A stretch of DNA of 64,000 nucleotides, from the NCBI RefSeq assembly GCF_910592395.1, contig NC_088317.1, positions 4,714,001 through 4,778,000 on the forward strand. Direction: 5' to 3'. A model generated the notes under the pieces. It did not search any database. It was not told the origin of the DNA and saw nothing but the letters and a program-made list of their open reading frames with translations. The translations under genes and the position numbers were made by a program. How positions within the stretch are numbered: the first letter of the stretch is position 1; every line of letters begins with the position of its first letter. Positions 10,871 to 24,120 of this stretch are shown here, piece by piece. The DNA comes from Lineus longissimus (taxonomy: Eukaryota > Nemertea > Pilidiophora > Heteronemertea > Lineidae).

Positions 10871-12525
10871 GTTAAATGTCAGATGGAACCAGAGTCCAGA
10901 GTCATCCTAATATAAAAGAGTGACGTAATCAAACAACTGTGACAAAATAGTTAAATGTCCGATGGAACCAGAGTCCAGAGTCATCCTAATATAAAAGAGT
11001 GACGTAATCAAACAACTGTGACAAAATAGTTAAATGTCCGATGGAACCAGAGTCCAGAGTCATCCTAATATAAAAGAGTGACATAATCAAACAACTGTGA
11101 CAAAATAGTTAAATGTCCGATTGAACCAGAGTCCAGAGTCATCCTAATATAAAAGAGTGACGTAATCAAACAACTGTGACAAAATAGTTAAATGTCCGAT
11201 GGAACCAGAGTCCAGAGTCATCCTCATATAAAAGAGTGACGTAATCAAATAACTGTGACAAAATAGTTAAATGTCCGATGGAACCAGAGTCCAGAGTCAT
11301 CCTCATATAAAAGATTGACGTAATCAAACAACTGTGACAAAATAGTCAAATGTCCGATGGAACCAGAGTCCAGAGTCATCCTCATATAAAAGAGTGACGT
11401 AATCAAACAACTGTGACAAAACAGTTAAATGTCCGATGGAACCAGATTCCAGAGTCATCCTAATATAAAAGAGTGACGTAATCAAACAACTGTGACAAAA
11501 TAGTTGAATGTCCGATGGAACCAGAGTCCAGAGTCATCCTAATACAAAAGAGTGACGTAATCAAACAACTGTGACAAAACAGTCAAATGTCCGATGGAAC
11601 CAGAGTCCAGAGTCATCCTAATATAAAAGAGTGACGTAATCAAACAACTGTGACAAAACAGTTAAATGTCCGATGGAACCAGAGTCCAGAGTCATCCTAA
11701 TATAAAAGAGTGACGTAATCAAACAACTGTGACAAAATAGTTAAATGTCCGATGGAACCAGAGTCCAGAGTCATCCTAATATAAAAGAATGACGTAATCA
11801 AACAACTGTGACAAAAAAGTTAAATGTCCGATCGAACCAGAGTCCAGAGTCATCCTAATATAAAAGAGTGACGTAATCAAACAACTGTGACAAAACAGTT
11901 AAATGTCCGATGGAACCAGAGTCCAGAGTCATCCTAATATAAAAGGGTGACGTAATCAAACAACTGTGACAAAATAGTTAAATGTCCGATGGAACCAGAG
12001 TCCAGAGTCATCCTAATATAAAAGAGTGACGTAATCAAACAACTGTGACAAAATAGTTAAATGTCCGATGGAACCAGAGTCCAGAGTCATCCTAATATAA
12101 AAGAGTGACGTAATCAAACAACTGTGACAAAACAGTTAAATGTCCGATGGAACCAGAGTCCAGAGTCATCCTAATATAAAAGAGTGACGTAATCAAACAA
12201 CTGTGACAAAACAGTTAAATGTCCGATGGAACCAGAGTCCAGAGTCATCCTAATATAAAAGAGTGACATAATCAAACAACTGTGACAAAATAGGTAAATG
12301 TCCGATGGAACCAGAGTCCAGAGTCATCCCAATATAAAAGAGTGACGTAATCAAACAACTGTGACAAAATATTTAAATGTCCGATGGAACCAGAGTCCAG
12401 AGTCATCCTAATATAAAAGAGTGACGTAATCAAACAACTGTGACAAAATAGTTAAATGTCCGATGGAACCAGAGTCCAGAGTCATCCTAATATAAAAGAA
12501 TGACGTAATCAACAACTGTGTCGAA
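10871..12525. repeat. 79-bp satellite array, 21 copies in exact phase
   Basis: Copy starts (GTTAAATGTC) fall at 10871, 10950, 11029 and so on to 12451, exactly 20 steps of 79 bp, so there is no net indel across 1.6 kb. Most copies differ by only a few substitutions, for example CCTAATA or CCTCATA, GACGTAA or GACATAA, and ATAGTTAAA or ACAGTTAAA. Only the outermost parts are diverged (CAGATGG at the left; a lost A and TGTCGAA at the right). In the consensus unit, unit positions 41-48 read TATAAAAG, a canonical TATA-box word, and positions 51-58 read TGACGTAA, a CRE/bZIP-type word; GAGTCATC lies just upstream. No long frame crosses the array on either strand. The homogeneity implies recent amplification or ongoing gene conversion. 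Confidence 0.97.
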
Positions 12526-13205
12526 AAATGGTATCAACTTCAGATATTATACCATCAGACACTGTGCAGCAATAAAGATGTACGAGTACCATCAAATTAC
12601 CCATAATGCAGGTTAAAGTGGGCTAATGGTATTAATTTGCAAGAAAAATTCGATCTAAGACACCTTTTCAATGTCTCAGTTGTCCACAACCAGACCATGT
12701 AAAACAGAGGTTGGTCGTACGCTAACTACACGGCAGCAACCCAACACCTGTATTATTGAACAGTTTGTATTGAATCAGTTGCAAGGTATACAATGTTTAT
12801 AGGATGTAGCACGCGAGATTATTTGTCAGATAGAAATTATTTTACAGGGTCTCCCACACCAGTCTCTCTTACTTAGGCCGCCTGGTGGAAGACCGCGCCT
12901 GAAGATGATCCCTATCATGTCTGGTGTAGAAAATTTCAGAATTGTTACATAACATTAAACATATACATGTACAGCACTGGTAAGATTTCTGCATCACGAC
13001 AGGGCCGCTTTAAACGGACTTTTTTTCAGGAACATATGCGTTGCTAAGGGTCATCCAGTTCCCTGAAAGAGCATAGAAAACAATGAAACCATATCATTGC
13101 CGTACAAGAATCCTATCAAAAGTTGAAATTCTAAGCAAACGTGAATGAAACGCTGAAGCTGATGTCACTTCTGTGAAGCTGATGCGGTAGGGACCGAGAA
13201 AAATT
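12526..13205. other. No gene seen
   Basis: Unique-looking sequence after the array, with no assignable feature. Confidence 0.5.
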
Positions 13206-13690
13206 ATATTTCATGAATGAAATCTCATTTAGCATTGATAGAACGCCGCTTGAAAAAGTTGCCAACGCCCGCGGCGGATTCGCTGGTCAAGAGTCTAAAT
13301 GAGGCACCTTGCGCGCCGCCAATTCGACTCAAGGAGGACTCTGCGTGTGTTAGTGTCCGCTGTAATTACTCTGGTCAGGTTTGCCCCGGGGCCAGGGAGC
13401 GCGGGATCGGCGCGAAGATGACTATAGACCCTTTAGATATCTATCAGTGCGCACCTGATATGAAAATAAAATATTCAATCAATTTCTTCGGGACCTTCTG
13501 GAACAGAGACAATGGGGGCGAAATATCATTCGCGTTCCCCGCTACACTTGTTATCGGCTCTAAACTTTAACGTATGATTAAAAGCGTTATATTAGATTTT
13601 TCCAATTGATTTGCAGCCAATAACAAGCATAATTATATCGCCGGCATGTCAATAGCGCGCTGTCAATCAAATGCTCGCTATTTTGAGGTG
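13206..13690. other. GC-richer island with PBX-like words
   Basis: The part from 13255 to 13420 is rich in CpG. Near 13645-13675, TGTCAATAG and TGTCAATCA occur as a direct repeat around GCGCGC; TGTCAATCA is the reverse complement of the TGATTGACA core bound by PBX/HOX-type complexes. A 117-codon plus frame (13217-13570) crosses the island, but its product resembles no family I know. I favour a non-coding regulatory island over a gene, with low certainty. Confidence 0.3.
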
Positions 13691-14449
13691 CTTCAATGAA
13701 GAATGGCCGATTGGGACTCGATTCAATAGGGTTGGACGCATTTCAAAAGTCGCTGTGAACATGAGGGTTTTCATACTCTTCGCTTTGAGAAATGATACAA
13801 TGGGTGATAGTAAAAGAATCCTACTATGTTCTCTTTGATGCTAGATATCATTCGGTTCCCGTGGTTTGACGACTGTCACGCTGGCTTCCCTTCAGAGCGC
13901 GGGGACAAGCGAGAACGTATGACGGGGAGGCAATCCAGTCGAATGGGCCAGTCTCCGCTTATCATTCAATCTATACCTTATTGTGTGCGCGTCAAAGCGA
14001 GGGACTGAAGCCCATTAAAGTTATTATTACGTTACTCCCGGAGGAGGGAGTTTTTATCCCATACCTAGATTGCATGATTGGTATTGGATTGGGTACATGG
14101 CCGTGAACGTTATTGCTCTTCTTATACATGTAGCCTGATGTATATTGCATATGAAATTTACGGGGTGTTACTTTAAAATGGGACATATAAAATGCTTGTT
14201 CTGACTTAAAATCGTATCATCACAATATAATGTAGAAGCTTTATGAATATTTGTTTGGGTGATAGGCCGGTGTCAATGAAAACGAGTAAATCATTTTCTG
14301 ATCTGGCAAAGTCGGCACCAAAAAATATTAATCACTAGAGATTTTCAGTTTTAAGCAGTAAATAGCTTAAACAATTTCCCCCTGAATAATATGGTTCATC
14401 AGTCCACGGATGTTTACGCAAGGGTTAAACCGGTCTCCAAACTGCTCCG
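13691..14449. other. No gene seen
   Basis: Unique-looking sequence; GGAGGAGGGAG near 14040 is the only local bias I notice. Confidence 0.45.
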
Positions 14450-14960
14450 TTCTTCCCCCTTCTGATCCGCCCCGGAGGTAAATATCCGACCATCATGGTC
14501 CTCAGGTGCATCGTCCCCGACCTCCCGCCTCTTCGCCGCTCGCCGACAAGAAGCAATCCTTTGCGCTTTCTCCTGTCGCAAATAGAGAAAAACCAGTTGA
14601 TAAATAATTCAGAGAGATCAGCCCGAGATCCTGGGTCCTATTCAATGTCCTAATCTCTTAGCTAAGAGTTTCTCGGAGCCGATTACCGACAAAGACTACT
14701 TTATGAAATAAGAGACCGTGCTCGGGAGAAACCGCAACTTGCGCGCGGCGCGGATTAGCATGGAGGGGCTTATCTAGAAAAAGATGTCCGCGCGCTTGAA
14801 ACTTGAACCAAAGTTGGAAAGATTTCTGCCTTTTTACAATCTCAAGGTTGATATCTTTCCTTCGCCAGTCTCCCCGCTGCCAGGTCCCTGGCTCCCATTG
14901 TCGCGGCGCTGACGCTTTCCCCAACGGGCCCCGTAATCAGACGCTGGAGAAATCTATCGG
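14450..14960. other. GC-rich, CpG-rich island
   Basis: CpG-rich sequence, densest at about 14740-14800 with several GCGCGC and GCGCGG words. An 88-codon minus-strand frame (14658-14924) lies inside it without recognisable motifs. This could be a conserved non-coding element or a CpG-island promoter; neither can be shown from one sequence. Confidence 0.3.
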
Positions 14961-17900
14961 GGCCTAAATCAGGCAATAATGTGGATGGATTCGATCCGAA
15001 ATCAGCACAATTTCTATTCGGGACGCTATGGTAATTAAATCATAAATCCATTGTAATGAAAATCTGGGGATAATACGTGTTTGCGGTGGTTTTGTTGGTT
15101 AATTTGGGCAATGAACGCCCATGAACGCGCAGCAAACGAGTGTGATTATTCAGTATTATGCGTAACATAAATGATCGGCTTGACGTCCGCCTCTAGTTGC
15201 CTATGAAATCCATGAAATCTCTGATAAATATTGCTACAAAGTGATTAACCCTTTCCCCTGACAAGCAGAGCTCAGGCAGTGGCTTCTTGGTCACACCAGT
15301 GTAACACTTGTGACTTACCCCCTGGAGAGAGTGTTATATCTATGACGGCTTATGGTATGGTTCTAAAGAAACCAAGACTTCCAATACCTCAGAGGTTAAA
15401 GCGCATAGATGTTTTCGAATCCATTTTCCCTGGACTCTTTATCAAACGAACTGATTTCTCTACTACACCGACCTGCCCGTTTTCCCTAAGACGGGTGGTC
15501 AGATGTTCGTCCTGGTTCATGCTTGCGAAAGGCAAGAGAGCTTTCCTGCAATCAGAATGTTGAAATCAAGCTCGATTACTTACTTAATCGGCAAAAAGTC
15601 GCTTCAATGATCACACTGGTATCAACACATTATCTATTAATACTGGGAAAACACATGTTTCTGATGAAGCCTTTGGCCCTTCGGCAACTTTATCGAGTCA
15701 TTTCTCAATTATTCTGTTGCCCGATAATCTTGGAAACATTCGGGATAGTATTTGACCAGGCATGGGTGCCATCTTTTAATTTAATGATTTTCACTGATCT
15801 TGTTTGTAAAAGTCAAAGTCCTGCTGGAAGCCATTTTCCATTTAATAAACAACATATTACGCCACGATTACTCCTTTGAATAATTTTTACTGTCAGGAAA
15901 TCTCGCATCAGTATCATGCGTTACTTTCGGGAACATGATATGTCCAACCAAGCACAGATTATGCTTAGTTCCACTGATGGCAAATGCTTTGTCGAACATA
16001 CCTTTACCGTGTTATCTTCGCTGCAATGATCGATCTAGAGAGACAAGGAGTTAACGCGCTTGTCAAGCCGCAAGCTAAGTGAATCAACGCGTTCAGCTAT
16101 GCTGACTTGACAGTCATCTCGCCTCGTTAGCCGCGCGAATTTCACACGTAATTAATTTGTATCGGTTCATTTCTTCTATTACTGTATAAATATATTAATA
16201 CGCGATAAAACAAAAATTACCATATGTCCTGCAACATCTTCCTCAAGCGTCGCCTGGGGATAGTGGTTTGTTATTCAATAGGGGCGAGAGTTACTTATGC
16301 ATATTGACTCGATGCGATCGCAGAGGAGCAGAGCCGTTTCTTTGGCACACGTACAGTCTTGGTGGAAAGAAATGCACTGCGCTCTTTTTTATGATAATTC
16401 CTAAAGCTGGAGGCACACTGAGGTAGATGTCTGTGAGGTTATGTCGCAGATGAGGTCTTTAAAAGCCTACGTTAATAGAATAACTAACTTTTTTTGGCGT
16501 TAGATGCATTGCGTTGTCTGAGGAAAGTTTGTAACACAATGCCATAAACCTCTTGGTCATGACGGGGCCATCTAATTGACTATGTTTTATTTGCATTTTG
16601 CTGACTTTTGCTGAGATATCTTTGAAAGGAAATACCTTGTCATCATAGTTCTATTGGGCCATTTATCCATTGCAGCCATCACCTATAGCCACATTCGACC
16701 ACAACTAGAAATTGGCGTGTGTTTTCCAAGCGTCGGTGTACGAGCGCTCTTGTTCCGAGTAGGACGAATACTGTTCCCGGTGTATCACGTCTTTGAGTGC
16801 TCTGCGCTTCTACGTGTTTCCGAAAACACATTACCTCAGGTGTTTCGGTGTTTCCCTGACAGACCGATTGACACATATTTCCGTGTTTCGCTTCTTGAAA
16901 AGTAATGGTCTCTCTAGCTATCTTTTGTGTGGAAAACACTGAAATATGGGGAACAACCAAAAACTTTCCGCCGACTTTGCGTCTTTTTAGAACTAATTTT
17001 GGTTATCAAGAATAACCCTGTCGTTGACCGTATTAGCCATTGGCACCGACGCCATCATTCTTCCAGCCAAATATCTTTTTATTATGCTTTCTATTATGTA
17101 TTAGGCCAGAGAGAAATATCAGTTTCTTGGAAATAAGTTATTGCCAGACTGTTTAAAAACTTTCCAGACTAAGTCAGAGCTAGGGGACCACTAACTTTTT
17201 CTGACAGCCAAGCGAAGAAAATCTTACTTTTCTGCGTCTAGTTAGCAGGCATATTGCCACCAAGTTGTGGCAGACAACTTTCTTTATCTTGTTCGCTTGC
17301 AACACTGTTTTTTTGCTTAGATGTATGTTGTTTTGCCATTCTTTCAGCTTGTATATACATTGGACGTAGATTGAAGCTTGGGTCCGCTGGGGCGTTTTCT
17401 CGCCTTGTTGTCGGCCGCCGCAAAACCACATGATTGTATACTTTTGGATTACGGCCCTAGCGGTTATTGCCTACCGGGTAATCAAAATCACGCGCTAGCA
17501 CCCCTGGTTGAAAGTGGAGCATCAAAGTCGCAAACCAGACTACCATGTAACTTTCAATGAATAAATAACCACTGGGACCGAGAATATTCCCCCCGGGGGT
17601 GATCGCTGCGGGAACATGTCGTAGTGGAATCAGGCCTTTAACGTTGCTGTTGACGAAATACGCCGACACAAATGAGCATTAATGTTCTGACGTGTTAAAA
17701 AACGTATCAAGATGATACAGTATCACCAAAAGACCCGCTGGCGGTTCCGGCGTCTCATCACTATTCTCCAGACTCTTTCTCGAGTACAACAGCCATTTGC
17801 TAAAAGCTCAATCCTTGCCTCCAAGTCCATTATACAGGTACATTAGTGTGGAACTACCCCATGGGCGTCAAGATCACCCTCATCTACTATCTCTCATCTG

Positions 17901-18398
17901 TCAGATCAGCAAATCACACTTTTGACTTTTTACAAATGGGCTATCACTACGACAAGTCTTTTCACTCAGTGGCCGCGGAACAAATTTTCAAATTTGGCTC
18001 GAAGATCACGCGCGTCCCCTCAGCGTCTTGTACGAATGGAGAAAGAGTCGTTTTCAATCTTCTCCATGATGCCACGAACGCAGAGCGACTTCCAAATGAC
18101 TGTTCTGTTTGATTAATTGCCCGACTGATCATTTCAATGACGATCGTAGACTCCGAGAACATTTTTTGTCTGAGAAGCTCCGAATCAGCGTATATGTGAA
18201 TGACAAAACCAGACAACGTCCCCCCCATTACAACTGCGAGAGATTCACCTAACATACGCCTTTGTATTGCCAAATATTGTAGCCTTTAATCATGGTACAA
18301 AATATACTTCATAGTCAGGAATTATCATAAAGCTTCTGTTGCTTTAATTCTGATAATACAGTAGTGGCGTTCACATATATCTGACCATGTAAATGAAG
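14961..18398. other. No gene seen; possible regulatory patches
   Basis: Several overlapping frames of 60-118 codons occur on both strands (longest plus frame 15523-15879), and none has a recognisable domain. At 16050-16160 a GC-richer patch contains CTTGTCAAG and, downstream, its near mirror CTTGACAG, next to AATTAATT; this composition is typical of regulatory DNA but proves nothing. Confidence 0.45.
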
Positions 18399-18570
18399 AC
18401 CGGTGTAACAGTAACAAATGCCCCCCTGGAAAAAGTGTCCGACCCTATTGTATTCTGCAATATGGTTCAATAGAGACACTGACCGTCAATAGCTCAGCGA
18501 TTGAAGCGCATAATAGAATCCTTCGTTTCCCGGACATTCTATCCTAGGACATTTAAACTTCTACACCGGT
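18399..18570. mobile_element. Dispersed ~170-bp element, copy A
   Basis: This stretch matches 43391-43560 in the same orientation. Shared landmarks, in order, are CCGGTGTA, CCCTGGAAAA, GTGTCCG.CCCTATT, TGAC.GTCA.T.GCTCA, and CCTAGGACATTT followed by AAACTTC. It starts with ACCGGTGTA (18399-18407) and ends with its reverse complement TACACCGGT (18562-18570), so it has short terminal inverted repeats as in a miniature DNA transposon. No frame encodes a transposase, so it would be non-autonomous. TAGCTCAGCGATTG (about 18491) resembles a tRNA A-box, so a SINE is the alternative; I see no matching B-box downstream. Confidence 0.7.
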
Positions 18571-21500
18571 TCAGAATTTCATCCTACTAAATTGGCTTCT
18601 TGTCCGGTTAATTTGAAGTTGACAACGCTGGATGAGAGTGCCAACAAGTGACAAAACGCCATACTGAACGTGTTACTAAAATCCTGCTAATTCTCTTCAC
18701 ACCTCCAGATTCTGATCCAGGCCAAAAGCCGGGTCTGACCTTCCCCGGGTTAAGTTATATGCAGCCCACTCAATTCCGGGTCTAACTAGATTTGGTAAAA
18801 TTTTGTGTAAAGTATAACGCATGTTATCCGGTCTAGATCCGGCAATCTCTAATACAACTTAAAAGTCAAAAGTGTGTCTTCTATTCTGCTTATTCAGTAT
18901 TTTCGGGAGAAAAAAGTAAAATACAAGCGTTGCTTCAATACACTGTCGTGTGCACTGACGACGCCATGCAATGCACTCTGGCAGTACATGCACATACTTG
19001 CTAAGTTACATACATGTACGAATCGTCCATTTTGAATTTCAAAATATCCTTACGCGGTTTTTGCATGCATACCAAACGACATTTAGCACCAGGAGAAACT
19101 TCATGATTAAAAACACTTAAGCAGCTCATGTTTCCAAATTGAGTCTGAGCGCGCGTGAAAAAACTTCTTGCTACGGTAAAGTGAAAATCACCATGTTAAA
19201 ATAAGCAGTTTGGATATCAGAGACGGGTAGTTTATCACCAGAGCTGGCTACTTGAGTTGATTGGAGGACCTACTTAACGCGTAGGAATAAATGAGATTGT
19301 ACTTGAAATCTACAAGATGCACTAAAACAAGGCGGATCACTGTAAAAAGTAAACACTAAAGAAAATGGCGGCGGTATCGGAATGTTGTGAGTGGCGCCTG
19401 ACATAACCAAACATTGTAAAATGGCCTCTTGAGCTGCGTGAAAAAATCCTTGAATATTTCGACAAGACTTTAGAGTTGGTGTCATTATTTGAAATCAATT
19501 TCGCGTCTGATTCTAAAGTATGAGTGTGTATGTATGCATTCATTATTGGCGCGTTCACGCTAAGTTACACTTTGGTGTACGCGGCGTGAGTTCAACCTCG
19601 TGACATCTTGTAGTCTTTCTCATTAACTTCAAGATATGAACATTTTCATTATGCCTCGTGTATTTGTTTACACTTAAACAATTCGTCAAGATTTCCCGAC
19701 ATTCATCAAGAAAGTTTGTATTTTTTATGCAGTAATAAAATCCATTTCTTAGCAGCATTCTCCGTCGCGCTGGTTCCATTGTACTTAACTCGTATTTATT
19801 AAGACCGTATCATCACGGCTTGTTAGGGAAAGTGGGCCTGTAATTAATAGCGCTTGACATTATTTCTATTTGAATCAAAAATAGATATGCTTCACAGAAC
19901 GCGGCTGATATGAATTCAATGAATAAAATTCCAGCACTTCATCCGAAAACTGTGCGCCTCAAGAAGGCTAAAATGCTATGACCTCAGTAATTAACCAATG
20001 ATTTCAATAGACTGGAATTAATAACGCTAAATGTTTGCTTTGGCGTATAAAAAAACCCACAAAAATACTTAGATTTTATAGGAAATATGCATCTCCGTGA
20101 AACAGAAACATCTTGAGATTTTTTTATTCGGGCGGCGGATCACAGATATGAAAAAATATGAGTGCAAATTGTTTTTAAAGATGTGGATGCATTTGTGTAT
20201 TTTAGGTACATTGTGGACTCAGCACTGCTTAAAGCCAGTCTGTACCTGTACTTGAACAGGACCGTAGTAGGAGAGGAGAGGGCAGGGGGCAGATGCCCCA
20301 AAGGGTTACAGAAAACGTGTTTTACCGCGGCGCGACAAAGTATACACGCTACCAGCTTCACCAAGACACAACAGAGCAGTTAATCCTATACAGCTTCAGT
20401 TGGGCAGATTTTCTTGTGTCTCAAAGGGTTAAATCATCAGCTACGTGTTATCATTCCATACACGCCCCTGTTTCATTCATGCAGGTAGTTTTACTCTTCT
20501 TCCAAAAATGAAAAAACCCGTGACTACCAATATTTACTAAATACTTCTCGGCGGCCATCTTTGCTGTCTACCCAGAAGCCATCCGGTCAATAGTGTCGCA
20601 AGCCGGAAGTCATACCTGTTTGCGGTAGTCCTCAATCGCTTGCTGATGTGAATGCTGAGTGTTGACAGAGTTGGATTTACACGTCGAGATGTCTTGTTTG
20701 TAAACAATAGGATTCGGAATTCAGACAATGCAAATGCAATTTTAAACAATGTACACGAATCGAGGCACTTTTGTGCTCGTTTTTAAGTGATAAAAAGATA
20801 CGATACCCCTGCTCCAGTCAGTTGAAGATTCTAAATAAATATTTAGTGCAATCTCTATTAACGTAAATATCAAGTTAAGTTCTCATATAGGCAAAGAGAG
20901 ATGAATGAATATTAAGCCAGTCGACCGCTATTTTCTGCACAGGCCAGTGTAACAGTTTTAGATGTCCTAGGATACAGTGTCAACTTGCACCAGTTTATTG
21001 TATCTCCGGCTGATATTGAAGTCTTTTTTCTAAGGCGTCGATAAATCTAATTGAATTTGAATGTGAATTATGTGATATTTCAGCTGAGAACAGAAGATGC
21101 GCTAGATGTGATAAAAAACAGCTATCACTTGGAGCTATCAACATAATAAATAGAAATATTCATCGTTCTTTGGCATTATTTGTATCTACGTCGGCAGCTC
21201 AAATCACGAGCTAAATGTCAGTTGTAAGTGGTTTTGTTTTCTTCCATAACAAGCTTTTGCGGCGAAATTCAAAATAGCCCAGCTGATGAATATGTTAGAA
21301 ACAAAAAAGGAGCATCACACACTCAACGTTTTTGTGACTTGGCATCTCGATTAGTACTTGTGTATGATGAATATCCCGCGGCGAAGATGCATTGTTTCTG
21401 AAAAAGCTCGCCTTCTCCGACCAAGATACTCCGGTGTGGAAATCTATTAAAGTTTCAAAACACCCTAACTGGTCTGAATACGAAGTGCGCAGCGGCAGTT

Positions 21501-21999
21501 GAATGATGTTCGCTACTGACGAGTCTTTCTTCTACCTTTTGAGTATATTCATCATCGCCTAGGCACTTCGCTTGCCGCCCATTGTTGTGAAAGATACCTG
21601 CGAGTTAGAGAAACAAAAGGCAGTGGGGATTTCATTGTTCTACCTCGCGAGCTCGTCTATGCCTTCTCCTCTGCAGGCGAAAGTTTGGACGAAAGAAATG
21701 TTTGGCCTCTGGCCTTGTCATTTCTTGTTGTTTGGCGCTATATCCGTTGCTGCGAGGCCAAGTCGCCTCTTTCGTCCTTGTAGGAGATGGAATCGTCTTT
21801 TTAAGAAATAAAAGAATTATAACTACAATAATATTTTTCCCACTATCTTTTTTTGCCCCTTATCTCACAGGAAACAACAATCAGGCTTAGACCTATACAC
21901 GATCTATTGTCTTTAAACAAAGCCCGTTCGCACTCGGCCTAAATTCTGATTGTTCGACTGTCTTGTCAAAGGGTTATAAGGGCGAATCTTGACAGCATA
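18571..21999. other. No gene seen
   Basis: Mostly AT-rich unique sequence. Paired frames of about 70 codons on opposite strands (for example near 19300-19780 and 20140-20750) are mutually exclusive and carry no motifs. CCGGGTCTGACC and CCGGGTCTAACT near 18730-18790 form a weak short repeat. Confidence 0.45.
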
Positions 22000-22030
22000 G
22001 ACCCCCTTAGAAACAGCTTTCAAGGGGGTC
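22000..22030. other. Perfect short hairpin
   Basis: GACCCCCTT (22000-22008) and AAGGGGGTC (22022-22030) form a 9-bp perfect stem around a 13-base loop. It stands alone with no U-tract and no flanking gene, so a terminator role is not supported. Confidence 0.5.
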
Positions 22031-24120
22031 GAATGGCCAAATTCCTTTATACTTGGTAGATGAATCAGTGAAAAATCAATAAAATGCATTTACATAGCAC
22101 ATCATACTTCATCGTTTATAGCACTTCGCAAAACTTAGAAACCTGCCTGATATTCTACATGACGAATTTTTTTCCGTTTCAACTTCAGTTTTATCAAAAT
22201 TGAAAATTAAAATACACTGCACAAGCAGCACACATGAACTGTTCGTTCTTAAATCATACTGCGATGTTGTATAAAACGAGGCGGGCATTAGCATGATAAT
22301 TGGCAACCCTAATTATCTCACTCTGAAAGTAGCTAGCATCTCAAGCTACAAAGAGACCGCTGATATAAGAGTTCCTGTCAGACATTTAAAAACACACAAC
22401 ACTTCAGAAGAAACGGGATGCATCTATTGTTATTTGTACATTATACATAGCTCAGAAAGTCTAAATGACTCTTTTTCTCTTTGGGGGCCATTTGGAACTT
22501 GACACTCATACTTTGAGTGTCGTATTATTTTAGTAGAATATGACGCATCTTGTCTCCAAGTCACAGTTATAATGGAAATATCCTAACTTTTCTAACAGAC
22601 TCTACTCCTCGAAGATAAACGTACCGTTTCCTACTTTCAATAATTTCCTTTGTATGATTCCACCAGGGTTATAATTACACAACTATGAAATAATCTTGAT
22701 ATTAAAAGAACTATGTATACTTTTTTCTTTGACTGAAATGACACCATCGTTTCAAAATTGTTCTTTATTTCGATATCCACATTACGTTGTGGTCTCAGAA
22801 AAATTACGTTGTCTCTCAGAAAAATTAAAAAATTTCACTCACAGAACTTTCTCGTATGAACTAAATCCTTGAAACTAAAAATGGAGATGTAAGTTAAAAG
22901 TAGAGGTATAAAACCGTTAAAGGTTAAGTGGTTTTTAGGTCAAGAAGGGTGATGTTGTAGTTGTAGTTCCATGGTAAATCTAATTTTGGTGCACTTAATA
23001 AATTTGGTACACTTAATAAACCAATAAGCCTTGCACCCTTGAAAATAAAAATAAGCAATTTCCGAAAACAATTATGCATCCCCTAAATGTTTAAATGTTG
23101 AATGTTTCGAGAATCAGGAAAGGTTTTCGAACTTCTGAAATATATCTCTTTTTTTCATTTTCTTGAGAAAAAAACTTTACTTTTTAAAGAATGTGTTTGT
23201 TTCATCATTCTTTCATAATATCACAGAATAAGTAGAAAGAATATTGAGGATTCGAATCCAATCCGAGTATAACAGTGTCACTTACATCCGATAAAGACTT
23301 CAGATACCGTGATAAATACCATAATAACGGAAACATTCTTTTAGAAACGTATCAATCTACCCCCATCAACAAAAAGAAAAATGTCAATACGTGATGCTGT
23401 TTGGATATTCTTCAAACTTTTCTTCAAATGAATATGATATTTTACTTTCGTTGTCAGGGTACATACAATATTCAAAGGAAGTGCTTCTTCATGATGACGT
23501 ACTTAATTTGTACTTAATAAAGTTTTTAATTAGTTGAAATCGGCGACTTCAAAGGGTCTCTGCATACCGTCACTACCATCTTTCCTGCCTGGCAAGAAAG
23601 TTAATGGATCTTCTCGATAAACTCTGTGTTCGAATTATATTTTTTAAAGGATTAAAAACGCGTTTTTATAATGTCACAAAGGAAATAAAATTGGAGGAAA
23701 TACAACTATTGTATGAATTCTTTTTCATGGTTGTGAAACATACACATTTGCTTCAATTTCAAGGTTTAGGACTCTTTTTTGCTAATTAGCAGTATTTTTA
23801 CGAAACTAAAGGACCAGTAGCCATCTTAAACACATAATCAGATAAAGGAGCGATTTTTTCTCCTTCTTTGTCAAAACTTCATGAATAAAGACATACAGTG
23901 TACTTTGAATAAAGTATACATGTATGACTGTATGTTTCATATCCTCTGCAAATTTGGAATCAAAATAATGCACAGGTTACTGAGACATAGGAGATTCCTT
24001 CTCTCAACATTTTCACATCCAGTTTGTCTCACAACTATCTTCTGGCTTAGAAATAGAGACGGTGTACACACCTGGCAACGACAGACTAGAAACTACAGTA
24101 TGTTACGACAGGGCCTGTAG
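22031..24120. other. AT-rich DNA with two small duplications
   Basis: I see no gene. A 22-bp tandem duplication lies at 22781-22824 (ATTACGTTG..TCTCAGAAAA twice) and a 19-bp duplication at about 22984-23020 (TTTGGTGCACTTAATAAA, then TTTGGTACACTTAATAAA). Both look like ordinary slippage or unequal-exchange products. Confidence 0.55.

Noticed and set aside
10871-12525. CRISPR array
   Set aside because: The whole 79-bp unit is repeated with no unique spacers, and the context is animal DNA.
13217-13570. 117-codon plus frame in a GC-richer island
   Set aside because: GC-rich DNA has fewer stops, so longer frames are expected; the product resembles nothing I know.
18485-18510. tRNA-derived SINE promoter in copy A
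   Set aside because: A-box resemblance only; no B-box at the right distance, and inverted termini fit a DNA element better.
22000-22030. Rho-independent terminator
   Set aside because: No U-tract, no upstream gene and a eukaryotic context.
23247-23285. tRNA gene, from GGATTCGAATCC
   Set aside because: The B-box-like palindrome lacks an upstream A-box, acceptor pairing and anticodon arm.
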